A stretch of DNA of 64,000 nucleotides, from the NCBI RefSeq assembly GCF_900172315.1, contig NZ_FWFV01000004.1:124001-188000 (forward strand). Reading direction: 5' to 3'. The DNA is from Palleronia marisminoris (GTDB taxonomy: Bacteria; Pseudomonadota; Alphaproteobacteria; Rhodobacterales; Rhodobacteraceae). The notes under the pieces were generated by a model that was not told where the DNA came from, did no database searches, and was given only the letters and a program-made list of their open reading frames with translations. Position 1 is the first letter of the stretch; each line of letters begins with the position of its first letter. Shown piece after piece: positions 17,275 through 25,783 of this stretch. Made by a program: the position numbers and the translations under genes.

Positions 17275-17883
17275 ATGGCGGCGGTACGGGTCGAGCGTGA
17301 GAGTGGACTGACCTGGATCGTGCTGGATCGTCCCCGGAAGGCGAATTCGCTGACGGCGGAGATGCTGGAGAGCGTGCGCGACAACGTCCGCGCGGCGACG
17401 ACACCCGCACTCGCGATCACCGGAACGGGGCGCGTGTTCTCGGGCGGAGCGGACCTTCCGGCCGCGCGCGCGGGGCTAGCGGCCTCACCGCTGTGGGAGG
17501 AAGTCTCGTCCGCGGTCGCGAACTTTCCCGGCCTGACAGTGGCCGCGCTCAACGGGTCCTGCGCGGGCGGTGCGCTCGGCATGGTGCTCGCCTGCGATTG
17601 CAGGGTGGCGGTTCCGGGGGCGACGTTCTTCTACCCGGTGATGAAACATGGCTTTCTTCCCCCGCCGTCGGATCCCGTCCGCCTCTCGGCCCTGATCAAC
17701 GCGGGGCGGGCGAAGATGATGCTGATGTGCGGGGCAAAGGTCAGCACCGAAGAGGCTTGCGCTTGGGGCCTTGTCGACCGCGTGGTCGAGGATGCCCGGG
17801 CCGCGGCGACCGCTCTTGCAGCCGATGTGCTGGCCGGGCCGGAGGGGCACGGCGCCACCCTCAAGGCGCTGTTTCCGCGTTAA
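17275..17883 (+). CDS. Crotonase-fold (enoyl-CoA hydratase/isomerase family) protein lacking both catalytic glutamates
   Basis: The 202-residue protein has the crotonase N-terminus (LTWIVLDRPRKANSL) and both oxyanion-hole segments (GRVFSGGADL and LNGSCAGGALGMVLACD). It is shorter than the usual 255-265 residues and lacks the C-terminal helical trimerisation arm. The two glutamates that hydrate the double bond in enoyl-CoA hydratase are not there: GGALGM stands in place of GGxCEL, and YPVMKHGFLPPPSD replaces PEIxLGxxPGxGG. It probably catalyses another acyl-CoA reaction. The start is ATG 17275 behind AAAGGGG; ATG 17245 lacks a site. It is likely co-transcribed with the SDR. Confidence 0.8.
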   Translation: MAAVRVERESGLTWIVLDRPRKANSLTAEMLESVRDNVRAATTPALAITGTGRVFSGGADLPAARAGLAASPLWEEVSSAVANFPGLTVAALNGSCAGGALGMVLACDCRVAVPGATFFYPVMKHGFLPPPSDPVRLSALINAGRAKMMLMCGAKVSTEEACAWGLVDRVVEDARAAATALAADVLAGPEGHGATLKALFPR

Positions 17884-18299
17884 CGGCACGTTAGGACTGG
17901 CGGGGCTATTCAGGGCGGCGAAATGTCACGGCGCGCAGTGGACAATGGTCGTAATCGACCGACCCGATGCGCGTCTTGGCAGGCGCCGACGAGTTGCAGA
18001 CCGTGTGTAAGTCCCACCCACCCGGCAATTCGAAGGCACCCGGTGATCAGCGCCCGAAGTTGGCGCTGATGGCCCGCTTTGCGAAGACGGTCTCCTGGTG
18101 GGGGCGCGTCTCGCGACTGCCGACCGCGCCCTCGGGGGCGCAAGCGATGCGACAGGCGAGACCATCGGTCGTCAGAACGGCACCGAGCGCCCGCATTCGA
18201 TCTTGCGCCAACGTAGAAGTACCCAAACCCGCTACTGCCGAAGATAAGCGCGGAAAGGGCGCCGCCCACCGGACAACGCCCCGCCTGGCCTTGGGCCGA
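17884..18299. other. Gene-free 416-base stretch with one strong inverted repeat
   Basis: No convincing gene lies here. A perfect 7-base inverted repeat (CAGCGCC ... GGCGCTG, 18048-18054 and 18062-18068) could act as a transcription terminator for the converging transcripts, but lacks a T-run on either side. A minus-strand frame through the repeat reads HQETVFAKRAISANFGR before a stop; it has no ribosome site or recognisable family and may be decayed coding sequence. Confidence 0.5.
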
Positions 18300-18473
18300 C
18301 TACTCGGCGCCCGCCACCTCTCCACCGACCGTTTCATCGATCAGGTGGTCGTTCAGGTGCAGGTTGGGGCCGTCGTATTTCAGCTCGGTGGGGATATAGA
18401 GCGTCTCCATCCCCACGAGCATGACCACGGCCAGAACCACGGCGACGGTGACGCCCGAAAGAAACGATATCAT
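18300..18473 (-). CDS. 57-aa single-pass membrane protein at the end of the formate dehydrogenase operon
   Basis: The frame was read directly from the minus strand: ATG at 18473, TAG at 18300-18302. It starts MISFLSGVTVAVVLAVVML (one membrane helix, residues 3-20) and continues METLYIPTELKYDG into a short acidic tail ending GGEVAGAE. Its ATG overlaps the TGA of the cytochrome b gene by 4 bases (ATGA), which strongly supports real, coupled translation. I do not recognise the family. Inference: a small accessory subunit or stabiliser of the membrane-bound formate dehydrogenase; the tail after the helix would lie on the side set by topology, probably periplasmic. Confidence 0.7.
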   Translation of the reverse strand: MISFLSGVTVAVVLAVVMLVGMETLYIPTELKYDGPNLHLNDHLIDETVGGEVAGAE

Positions 18474-19708
18474 TCCGCAGGTCCCCTCTTCCTGTCGATC
18501 TCCTCGAGCCAGAGATCATGGTGTTCGGCGGCCATGTTGCGATCCACGTCGCCGGTCCACATCGCCCAGAACGCGCCCTGCATCCCGACCGAACCGATAT
18601 AGATGTGCCCGAGGATCACCGCGATCATCAGCACCGCCACGATCGCATGGGTAAGCATCACCCACCCCATGCCGTTGATGTCCAGCCAGAAGAACGGGAA
18701 CATCAGGGTGATCCCCGAAAGAACCAGGATTCCGCCGCCCAGGATCACCGACCAGAAGATCAGCTTCTGGCCCGCGTTGAACCTGCGCGCCGAGGGATGG
18801 ACATCGTCCCGGAACAGGCCGCCGCCCTGCTTCAACCACTGAAGGTCCAGCTTGGATGGCAGCGCATCGCGTATCCACAGGATGAACATCGTCAATATGC
18901 CGAGCGCGAAGGGAGGGAAGAACATCATGTGGCCCCAGGTGGCCAGCCATCCGGTCTGGCCCAGGACGTAATCGCCGAAGGGAAGGATCAGCGTATCGCC
19001 GTAGGCGATGACGATGCCCGTCAATGCCAGCATCACGAAGCTGCCGCTCGTCATCCAGTGTGTCGCTCGTTCGATGAAGCCGAACCGCTCGACCTTTCGC
19101 CCGGACTTGCCGCTCGAAATTGGGACGCGGCCCCGGATCGCAAGGAAAGCGGCCAACAGGAACGCGAAGCCGAGGATGGCGAGCGCGCCGAGATGCGTGG
19201 CGAAATCGGCCATGCCGAGGCGCCAATCGCGGGCGAAGGGTCGCTCGTATACTTCCGCGCCGACATAGGGCAGCGACGAAATGCCCTCCACCCGGTCAGT
19301 GCCGCGGACCATCGGCAGGGTCTCTCGGGACGGATCGGACCAGGCGAGGGTCTGCAGCGCCGATGGCGTCTCGATCTCTTCGCTTATCATCTGGGTCTCG
19401 GAGCCGACCTGGTAGGTGCGCTGGTTTTCCGGGCTTGGGCCGAAGACCTCTCGCGGTCCCTGCAGGGTTGCGCGTTCGCGGAGCAGTTCGTCGGTCCCGA
19501 CGCCGGAAAGGCCGGACTGCACGTTCGAAATGGGCGGCGTGCCCCAACGGTACTCGGGGATCGTCCGCGCGTCGTCATCGAAGATCTCGAAGACCTGCAC
19601 GGCAAGAAGAACCAGAAGGACGAGCGCCACGATGGCCCCCCCGATCCGATAGCCGGCACCACCCGTACTTGGCGGAGCTCCGGCGCCAGCGGCGTGCGTC
19701 ATCGTCAT
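18470..19708 (-). CDS. Formate dehydrogenase cytochrome b (gamma) subunit
   Basis: The 412-residue membrane subunit carries electrons from formate oxidation to quinone. An N-terminal helix (GAIVALVLLVLLAVQVF) is followed by a soluble insert of about 120 residues, then the FdnI-type di-haem cytochrome b domain: RATHWMTSGSFVMLALTGI carries the first histidine ligand, and further helices contain GHMMFFPPFA, THAIVAVLMI and GHIYIGSVGM. The soluble insert makes it longer than E. coli FdnI (217). It lies 4 bases downstream of the iron-sulfur subunit gene. Confidence 0.9.
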   Translation of the reverse strand: MTMTHAAGAGAPPSTGGAGYRIGGAIVALVLLVLLAVQVFEIFDDDARTIPEYRWGTPPISNVQSGLSGVGTDELLRERATLQGPREVFGPSPENQRTYQVGSETQMISEEIETPSALQTLAWSDPSRETLPMVRGTDRVEGISSLPYVGAEVYERPFARDWRLGMADFATHLGALAILGFAFLLAAFLAIRGRVPISSGKSGRKVERFGFIERATHWMTSGSFVMLALTGIVIAYGDTLILPFGDYVLGQTGWLATWGHMMFFPPFALGILTMFILWIRDALPSKLDLQWLKQGGGLFRDDVHPSARRFNAGQKLIFWSVILGGGILVLSGITLMFPFFWLDINGMGWVMLTHAIVAVLMIAVILGHIYIGSVGMQGAFWAMWTGDVDRNMAAEHHDLWLEEIDRKRGPAE

Positions 19709-19712
19709 GATA

Positions 19713-20306
19713 TCAAGCCTCCTCCGGGTAGTACGCGGTCTCCCAGCCCCATGCGCCCGAGCCGAAGCCCCGCGCCAGCACTCTCTCGCGATAGATCTCG
19801 CCGATCACCTCTCCGTCGCCGGCCAGAAGCGCACGTGTCGAGCAGACCTCGGCGCAGATCGGCAGCTTGCCCTCGGCGATGCGGTTCCGGCCGTATTTGC
19901 GGAACTCGGCCTCGGAGCCGTTCTCTTCGGGACCGCCGGCGCAGTAGGTGCACTTGTCCATGATGCCGCGCGTGCCGAACAGGGTCGCACGCGGGAATTG
20001 CGGCGCACCGAAGGGGCAGGCGTAGAAGCAGTAGCCGCAGCCGATGCAGTTGTCCTTGTTATGAAGAACCACGCCGATGTCGGTCTGGTAGAGCGTGTCG
20101 GTCGGGCAGACCGCCACGCAGGGTGCATCGGTACAGTGCATGCAGCTGATCGCGATGGATTTTTCGCCGGGCGAGCCGTCGTTGATCGTGACGACGCGGC
20201 GGCGGACCATGCCCCAGGGAACCTCGTGCTCGTTCTTGCACGAGGTCGCACAGGCGTTGCACTCGATGCAGCGGTCCGTGTCGCAAAGAAATTTCACGCG
20301 TGCCAT
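19713..20306 (-). CDS. fdh3B: Formate dehydrogenase FDH3-type iron-sulfur (beta) subunit
   Basis: The 197-residue ferredoxin-like electron-transfer subunit is rich in cysteine clusters for four 4Fe-4S centres: CIECNACATSC, CMHCTDAPCVAVCP, CIGCGYCFYACP, and a fourth set CTYC...CAEVC. It links the molybdenum subunit to cytochrome b. There is no leader peptide, so it would be co-exported with the Tat-bearing large subunit. The gene is 10 bases after the large-subunit stop, within one minus-strand operon. Confidence 0.93.
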   Translation of the reverse strand: MARVKFLCDTDRCIECNACATSCKNEHEVPWGMVRRRVVTINDGSPGEKSIAISCMHCTDAPCVAVCPTDTLYQTDIGVVLHNKDNCIGCGYCFYACPFGAPQFPRATLFGTRGIMDKCTYCAGGPEENGSEAEFRKYGRNRIAEGKLPICAEVCSTRALLAGDGEVIGEIYRERVLARGFGSGAWGWETAYYPEEA

Positions 20307-20316
20307 TATGTGCTCC

Positions 20317-23300
20317 TTACGCCTGCTGGATGCGGCACAGGGTGGCCTTGGTTTCCTGCATCTGGGTCACGACGTCGTAGCCGTAGGTCCATGCAGTGTT
20401 CGCGGCTTCGCCCGCGACGACGGGGGCGGTGCCTTCGGGATAGCGGTCGGTCAGATCCTCGCCCATGAAGAAGCCGGCGAAGTGGAACGGCATGAACACC
20501 GTGCCCGGCCCCACGCGAGGCGTCACCAGCGCTGCGACGTTCACCCGACCTTCGGGCGTCTCGACCCAGATCTGGTCCCCGGTGGAGATACCTGCGGTTG
20601 CCGCGTCGACCGGATTGACCTCGGCGAACATCTCCTGCTGGAACTCGGCCAGCCACTTGTTCGACCGGGTTTCGTCGCCGCCGCCTTCGTATTCCACGAG
20701 GCGCCCCGAGGTCAGCACCATCGGATACTCGTCCGCGAAGTTGACGTCCTGGATCGACTTGAACATGACCGGCAGGCGCCACAGGCGGCGGTCGTCATAG
20801 GTCGCGTATTTCGGCAGCAGGTCGCGCCGGTTGGTATAAAGCGGCTCGCGATGGAGCGGCACCGGGTCCGGGAAGTTCCAGACATAGCCGCGCGCCTTGC
20901 CGTTGCCGTAGGGCGCCAGCCCGTGAAGGATCGCGACCCGCTGGATGCCGCCCGACAGGTCGGTCTTCCAGTTGACGGCCTCGATCTTGGCCTGGATGCT
21001 CTTGGACTGCCCCTCGGGCACATCTTCGTTGTTCGCGATGTAGGCCTGGATCGCGATGATCGCGTCACGCGGATAGGCCGAGTACTGCTGCGTGATCTCC
21101 TGCGTGGGTTCCTTCGCCCGGCCGCCCTGACCGCCCTGCCACGAGCCGTCGATATCGGTCGCTTCGCCGGCACCCATGCGGCTCAGTTCCGGCAGGGTCA
21201 GGTTGTTGATGCGCGCCTGCGCGTCCTCTTCCGAGATGTTGAAGAGGTCCCATTCGAACGCATCGGCACCGACCATCGCGATCATCAGGCGCTCTTTCGC
21301 CGTCAGTTCGCCGGAATAGCCGAGCGCGTGCAGCACCCCGAGCGTCATCTCGGGATAGCCGTCCTCGATCGCGGAGCCGACGTTGTAGCTGTCTTCTGCC
21401 AGAAGGTTGTTGCCCTCCCACTCCACGCCCCAGCGGGCGCGGAACGGCATGCCGCCTTCCGCCACAGTCTTGTCGATCCGGTAGAGGATGGGCGAGCCGG
21501 GATGGTTGAACTCGGGCGTGCCCCAGGCCGGCCAGGGATAGCAGTAGTACTCGCCCTCGACCGGGGTGCCGGGCTTGCCCAGCAGCGTGTTGCCGTCGAA
21601 CATCTCCTGGTAGCGCATGTGGCGCTTCAGCTTTTCGGCGCTCTGGCCGGTATAGCCGATGGTCCAGGTCCCGCGGTTGATCTCGGCCAGCAGGCTTTCG
21701 GCCTGCGGGTTCTTGTCGATCACCTCGATGTGCTTGAACATCTCGTCCGCGAAGCCAAGCGCCTCGGCGAGCAGGTAGGTGATCTCGTAATCCGTCTTGG
21801 ATTCGAACAGGGGCTCGAACACCTTGTCGCGCCACTGCACCGACCGGTTCGAGTTCGTGACCGATCCGTCGCATTCCGCCGTGGTCGCGGCGGGCAGCAG
21901 GTACACGTTGTCCTGCTTGCTCGTCATGATGGCAACCTGCGTGGGGTGCGGGTCGATCACGCAGAGCAGGTCCACCGTGTCCAGCGCCTTCATCTGGTCC
22001 GGGCCGCGCGCAATCGAGTTCGCGGCGTGGCCCCAGAACATCATGGCCCGCACGGGGTTCGGCTGGTCGATGGATTCGGCATCCTCGTTGATCGCGTCCA
22101 TGTAGCGCGACAGGGGCATCCCCGCCGTCTCCATCAGCTCTTTCGAGACGAACTTGTCGCGGATGTACGCGTAGTCGGTGTCCCAGACGCGGCACCAATG
22201 CTTCCAGGCGCCTTCCTCGAGACCGTAATAGGCCGGCAGACTGTCCACGGCTACGCCGAGGTCGGTGGCGCCCTGCACGTTGTCGTGGCCGCGGAAGATG
22301 TTGGCACCGCCGCCTTCCTTGCCGATATTCCCCAGCACGAGCTGCAGGATCGACGCGGCGCGGGTGTTGGACGACCCGATCGTGTGCTGGGTCAGGCCCA
22401 TGCACCACACCAGCGTGCCGGGCCGATACTCGGCCAGCGTCCGGGCGACGGCGCGGGTCTGCTCGGGCGGGATGCCGCAGACATGCTCCACCTCTTCGAG
22501 GGTCCACTTGTCGCACTCTTCGCGGACGGCCTCGATGTTCCAGACCCGCTGGTCGAGATATTCCTGATCCTGCCAGCCATTCTCGAAGATCTCGCGGACA
22601 AGTCCCCAGATGAAGCCGATATCGGTGCCGGGGCGGATGCGGACATATTCGTCGGCATGGGCGGCGGTGCGCGTGAAGCGGGGATCGACGACGATCATCT
22701 TTGCGCCGTTCTCGCGCCCGTTCAGGACGTGCAGCATCGAGACGGGGTGCGCCTCGGCCGGGTTGCCGCCGATGATGATGATCGACTTGGCGTTGCGGAT
22801 GTCGTTGAACGTGTTCGTCATCGCGCCGTAGCCGAACGTGTTGGCCACGCCCGCAACGGTGGTTGAGTGACAGATCCGCGCCTGGTGATCGACGTTGTTC
22901 GTGCCCCAGTAGGCCGCCAACTTGCGGAACAGGTAGGCCTGTTCGTTCGAGAACTTGGCCGAGCCCAGCCAGTAGGCGGAATCGGGACCGTACTCGTCGC
23001 GGATGTCCATCAGCTTCTCGCTGATCTCGGAAATCGCCTGATCCCACGAGATGCGGGTCCATTCGCCGCCGACCCGCTTCATCGGGTATTTCAGCCGACG
23101 CTCGCCGATGGAGATCTCCCGCATCGCCGCGCCCTTGGCGCAGTGGGTGCCCTGGTTGATCGGCGACTCGAAGGCGGGCTCCTGGCCGACCCAGACGCCG
23201 TTCTCGACCTCGGCCCACATCGAGCAGCCGACCGAGCAGAACTGGCAGATGGTCTTCTTGAAATCGGGAAGATCGGACGCCTCGACGGCGGTGACCTGCG

Positions 23301-23460
23301 CTTGCGCCGTGCGGCGCGCGCCCGCGAACGCGGCGAGGCCCAGGCCGGCGACGCCGGAGGCCTGGAGGAACCCGCGGCGCGACAGGCCGGTGTCCGCGGC
23401 AGGCGCGATGGGAACGGGGCCGCGCGACCGGGTGGTTCGGGTAGATGTACGCTTCAGCAT
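20317..23460 (-). CDS. Formate dehydrogenase large (Mo-bisPGD) subunit, Tat-exported
   Basis: The 1047-residue catalytic subunit oxidises formate to CO2 in the periplasm. Residues 28-48 form a twin-arginine signal (SRRGFLQASGVAGLGLAAF). The 4Fe-4S site uses Cys72, Cys75, Cys79 and Cys107. The molybdenum ligand is cysteine 197 with the adjacent histidine (ARICHSTTVAG), where some homologues have selenocysteine. The FDH signature TFGYGAMTNTFNDI follows. The C-terminal molybdopterin-binding domain includes the YPMVLTSGRL segment. It follows the Tat-target leader protein by 11 bases. FdhD/FdhE accessory genes are not in the window. Confidence 0.95.
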   Translation of the reverse strand: MLKRTSTRTTRSRGPVPIAPAADTGLSRRGFLQASGVAGLGLAAFAGARRTAQAQVTAVEASDLPDFKKTICQFCSVGCSMWAEVENGVWVGQEPAFESPINQGTHCAKGAAMREISIGERRLKYPMKRVGGEWTRISWDQAISEISEKLMDIRDEYGPDSAYWLGSAKFSNEQAYLFRKLAAYWGTNNVDHQARICHSTTVAGVANTFGYGAMTNTFNDIRNAKSIIIIGGNPAEAHPVSMLHVLNGRENGAKMIVVDPRFTRTAAHADEYVRIRPGTDIGFIWGLVREIFENGWQDQEYLDQRVWNIEAVREECDKWTLEEVEHVCGIPPEQTRAVARTLAEYRPGTLVWCMGLTQHTIGSSNTRAASILQLVLGNIGKEGGGANIFRGHDNVQGATDLGVAVDSLPAYYGLEEGAWKHWCRVWDTDYAYIRDKFVSKELMETAGMPLSRYMDAINEDAESIDQPNPVRAMMFWGHAANSIARGPDQMKALDTVDLLCVIDPHPTQVAIMTSKQDNVYLLPAATTAECDGSVTNSNRSVQWRDKVFEPLFESKTDYEITYLLAEALGFADEMFKHIEVIDKNPQAESLLAEINRGTWTIGYTGQSAEKLKRHMRYQEMFDGNTLLGKPGTPVEGEYYCYPWPAWGTPEFNHPGSPILYRIDKTVAEGGMPFRARWGVEWEGNNLLAEDSYNVGSAIEDGYPEMTLGVLHALGYSGELTAKERLMIAMVGADAFEWDLFNISEEDAQARINNLTLPELSRMGAGEATDIDGSWQGGQGGRAKEPTQEITQQYSAYPRDAIIAIQAYIANNEDVPEGQSKSIQAKIEAVNWKTDLSGGIQRVAILHGLAPYGNGKARGYVWNFPDPVPLHREPLYTNRRDLLPKYATYDDRRLWRLPVMFKSIQDVNFADEYPMVLTSGRLVEYEGGGDETRSNKWLAEFQQEMFAEVNPVDAATAGISTGDQIWVETPEGRVNVAALVTPRVGPGTVFMPFHFAGFFMGEDLTDRYPEGTAPVVAGEAANTAWTYGYDVVTQMQETKATLCRIQQA

Positions 23461-23471
23461 CGGGACCTCCG

Positions 23472-23666
23472 TTAGCTGCTGCGGGCCAGCGCGTAGTAGG
23501 CGCGGGTGTGGGGCGTATCCTTCAGGACGACGCGGCGATGATCGTCGGGCGCTGGCTCGGGTGCGAGCGGGGCAGCATCTGCGTCTTGTCCGATCGCGGT
23601 GGCGGCGCCGGCGAGCGCAGTGCCCAGCAGCACGTTCCGGCGCGAGAGCTTCGGCGTGTCACTCAT
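23472..23666 (-). CDS. Formate dehydrogenase region Tat-target protein
   Basis: The 64-residue protein consists largely of a twin-arginine leader (KLSRRNVLLGTALAGAATAIG) and a short tail ending VVLKDTPHTRAYYALARSS. It matches the small 'formate dehydrogenase region TAT target' family that precedes respiratory formate dehydrogenase operons; its function is unknown. The start is ATG 23666, 7 bases after GGGAGG, in preference to an upstream ATG at 23696. It is the first gene of the operon, 11 bases before the large subunit. Confidence 0.85.
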   Translation of the reverse strand: MSDTPKLSRRNVLLGTALAGAATAIGQDADAAPLAPEPAPDDHRRVVLKDTPHTRAYYALARSS

Positions 23667-23768
23667 CGCATTCCTCCCTTTGAACCACTTCGTCATTCGT
23701 TACCCTACGAGTATGACGCGATTTCACTCCAATGAAAGCGAGGAACTGTCGAATCTCATTCACATTTC
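23667..23768 (-). promoter_or_regulatory. AT-rich leader upstream of the formate dehydrogenase operon
   Basis: These 102 bases are strikingly AT-rich compared with the surrounding DNA and separate the cytochrome c gene from the Tat-target gene. They must hold the formate dehydrogenase promoter. I see no clear FNR box or sigma-54 element, so the regulator is not named. Confidence 0.45.
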
Positions 23769-24854
23769 TCAGTTTTCTCCGTCATTTATCCGATTTAATT
23801 CGTCGGGATTTCGGGACGAATACCACGCCGAGACCGCCTCGATTTCCGCATCCGAAAGGCGCGCCGCCGCCTGGTGCATGATTTCAGCGACCTCGGAACC
23901 GCCCCGCTCCCCGGCGCGCCAGAGCCTCAGCTGCGTCTCGAGATACGGCCGGTACTGACCGCTGAGCGACGGGTAGGCAGGGTTGATGGTTTCCGGCCAG
24001 GGGCCGTGGCAGGAGGCGCAGGCCGGCACGTCCGAACCCGGCGCGCCCTCGAGCGCGATGCGCCTTCCACGCAGCGTCAGCGAGGTTTCCGGCTCGGCCT
24101 CGCCCGTGGGCGACTCGGCAGCGAAGATCGCGGCGAAGCGCGGCAGATCTTCCACGGGCACCTCGGTCGCCGCGTGCTGCATGATGCCGCTGTCGCGCGC
24201 GCCCGTGCGGAAGGCGAGAAGCGCGCGGGTCATGTATTCCTCGCTCAGGATGTCGAGCCGCGGGATGTCGGGGTTGCCCGACACGCCCGTCTCTTCGTGG
24301 CAGGTCGCGCAATACGCGAAGCCGCGCGGGTCGGCCTTGGGCGCGGCGGTCAGGGCGTCGTATTGCTGCCGGTTCAACCCCTCCTGAACGCGGGTGAGGA
24401 AGGCGACCGTGGACCAGACTTCATCGGGGCGATCGGCGGGCCAGTGCGGCATGCCCGACATCTTTACGCCCTCGTAGACGATCCAGTGCAGCTCGCTCGG
24501 GCTCCAATCGCCCACGGCAGCCGTGATGTGCGGCGGCTCCGGCTTCATCGACAGCATGGTCGCCGTCCGCGCGTAGCCCGGGGCCGAGTGGCAGACCCGG
24601 CAGGCGGCGTCGAAATGCTTCGCCCCGAGGCTCGCCATCGCGTCTGTCAACTCGGGAGCCGCGCTTTCGGGCGGTGCACGGAAAGTCACGGCCTGCTGGT
24701 AAGTGGTGTGCAGGATCCACTTGACCCCCGGCAGGTGCCCCGCCCGCGCCGAGACGTTGTAGAGCCCGAAGCCCACGACCGCGCTCGCGCCGATGACGCC
24801 CAGGACGGCCAGCGCGGCGAGCGTCAGGAAGACGGAGCGGAGGTCGATCTTCAT
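23769..24854 (-). CDS. Tri-haem c-type cytochrome
   Basis: The 361-residue periplasmic, membrane-anchored cytochrome has an N-terminal helix (residues 8-33), then three CxxCH haem sites: CRVCH (85-89), CATCH (182-186) and CASCH (279-283). Each lies in its own cytochrome c domain; the last has the ITYPSLSGQ-like NPAYPSLSGQ and axial-methionine region typical of cytochrome c4/c5 relatives. It closes the oxidase operon (overlap ATGA with ctaG) and is the likely electron donor to that oxidase. The start is ATG 24854; a longer frame to 24974 lacks a membrane anchor at its start. Confidence 0.85.
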   Translation of the reverse strand: MKIDLRSVFLTLAALAVLGVIGASAVVGFGLYNVSARAGHLPGVKWILHTTYQQAVTFRAPPESAAPELTDAMASLGAKHFDAACRVCHSAPGYARTATMLSMKPEPPHITAAVGDWSPSELHWIVYEGVKMSGMPHWPADRPDEVWSTVAFLTRVQEGLNRQQYDALTAAPKADPRGFAYCATCHEETGVSGNPDIPRLDILSEEYMTRALLAFRTGARDSGIMQHAATEVPVEDLPRFAAIFAAESPTGEAEPETSLTLRGRRIALEGAPGSDVPACASCHGPWPETINPAYPSLSGQYRPYLETQLRLWRAGERGGSEVAEIMHQAAARLSDAEIEAVSAWYSSRNPDELNRINDGEN

Positions 24855-25408
24855 GGGCGGGCCTCGTCGGGGGAAAGCGCGCGGGCGGTAAGCCAGAGGC
24901 CGCCCAGAAGGTAGGCGGGCGTGCCGATGGCCAGCATGATCATGCCGCCGATCTGTTGCTGCTCGGGGCCGCAATAGGCGTAGAGCGCCGTGGGCGACAG
25001 GATGAGAAGTGCGCCCAGAAGCGTCATGTGCATCGAGGTCAGCAGCATCCCGCCTGCCCCGGCCAGGGACTCGGGCGCGCGGAGGGCCGAGGCCCAGGTG
25101 ATCAGGCCGACAGCCAGGAAGCTCGCCTGTTCGAGCACGAAGATCGAGGGGCGGAAATAGGCGGCCTCGTGCAGGGCCGGAGCGTGCCAGCCCCAGATCG
25201 CGGCGAACTCGATCAACGCCGCAAGCAGCACCGACGGCGCGGGGATCGGTGGCAGGCCCAGCACCAGAAGCGGCGGGATCACCGCCACCAGCGCCATGTG
25301 GCGCAGCATATGCGCCGGGAACGGCCCGACCGACGGGCCCAGTGGCAGGACGTATAGCGCCACCAGCCCCACGGCCGCGAGGATCAAGGCGCCCGCCTTC
25401 ACAGGCAT
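24851..25408 (-). CDS. ctaG: Cytochrome c oxidase assembly factor CtaG (caa3 type)
   Basis: The 185-residue polytopic protein of the caa3-CtaG family is involved in copper delivery and assembly of the oxidase. Conserved histidines lie in the helices: AHMLRHMALVAVIPP, WGWHAPALHEAA and TSMHMTLLGALL. Five or so membrane segments are visible. The start is ATG 25408, which overlaps the preceding small membrane protein gene by 10 bases. Length is shorter than Bacillus CtaG (about 300) but usual for the alphaproteobacterial form. Confidence 0.82.
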   Translation of the reverse strand: MPVKAGALILAAVGLVALYVLPLGPSVGPFPAHMLRHMALVAVIPPLLVLGLPPIPAPSVLLAALIEFAAIWGWHAPALHEAAYFRPSIFVLEQASFLAVGLITWASALRAPESLAGAGGMLLTSMHMTLLGALLILSPTALYAYCGPEQQQIGGMIMLAIGTPAYLLGGLWLTARALSPDEARP

Positions 25409-25782
25409 GTCCCCGCGAACCAGACCGGCATCGTGTTGAAGATCACCGCAACGAAGGACAGGCAGGCGAGCATGAAACCGGCATGGCCAAGGAACTCGCG
25501 CCGGTGCTCGTCGGTGCTTTCCGAGTGGACGTAATCGTAATCGTCGAGGTAGTCCCACTGGGTCCACATCTTCAGCCCCAGGAACACGATGGCGACCTCT
25601 GCCGCCACCGTGTAGCCGGTGACGACGAGGGTCAGCGTATCGGGATCGCCAAGGTCCTTGGCGCACCAGATTGCGGCGGTACAATAGGCCAGCAGGAAAT
25701 GGATCGCCCAGATCGTGGGCGCCAGGATCATCCGGAAGAGGTTCCGGTGCGCGGGCAGGTCCGGCTTTTCGTGTGCAGCCAT
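25399..25782 (-). CDS. Small membrane protein of the oxidase operon
   Basis: The 127-residue product has three or four hydrophobic segments (PTIWAIHFLLAYCTAAIWC, LVVTGYTVAAEVAIVFLGL, FLGHAGFMLACLSFVAVIF) and a charged loop with WDYLDDYDYVHSE. It starts one base after the fused subunit I+III stop and overlaps ctaG, so it is certainly part of the oxidase operon. Histidines and cysteines in the helices hint at a metal- or haem-related assembly role, but no family is recognised. Confidence 0.8.
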   Translation of the reverse strand: MAAHEKPDLPAHRNLFRMILAPTIWAIHFLLAYCTAAIWCAKDLGDPDTLTLVVTGYTVAAEVAIVFLGLKMWTQWDYLDDYDYVHSESTDEHRREFLGHAGFMLACLSFVAVIFNTMPVWFAGTCL

Positions 25783-25783
25783 C

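Noticed and set aside
20095-22866. 923-codon plus-strand open frame
   Set aside because: It is the exact antisense shadow of the formate dehydrogenase large subunit; composition is low-complexity His/Arg/Val-rich with no domain, as expected of a third-position GC-rich shadow.
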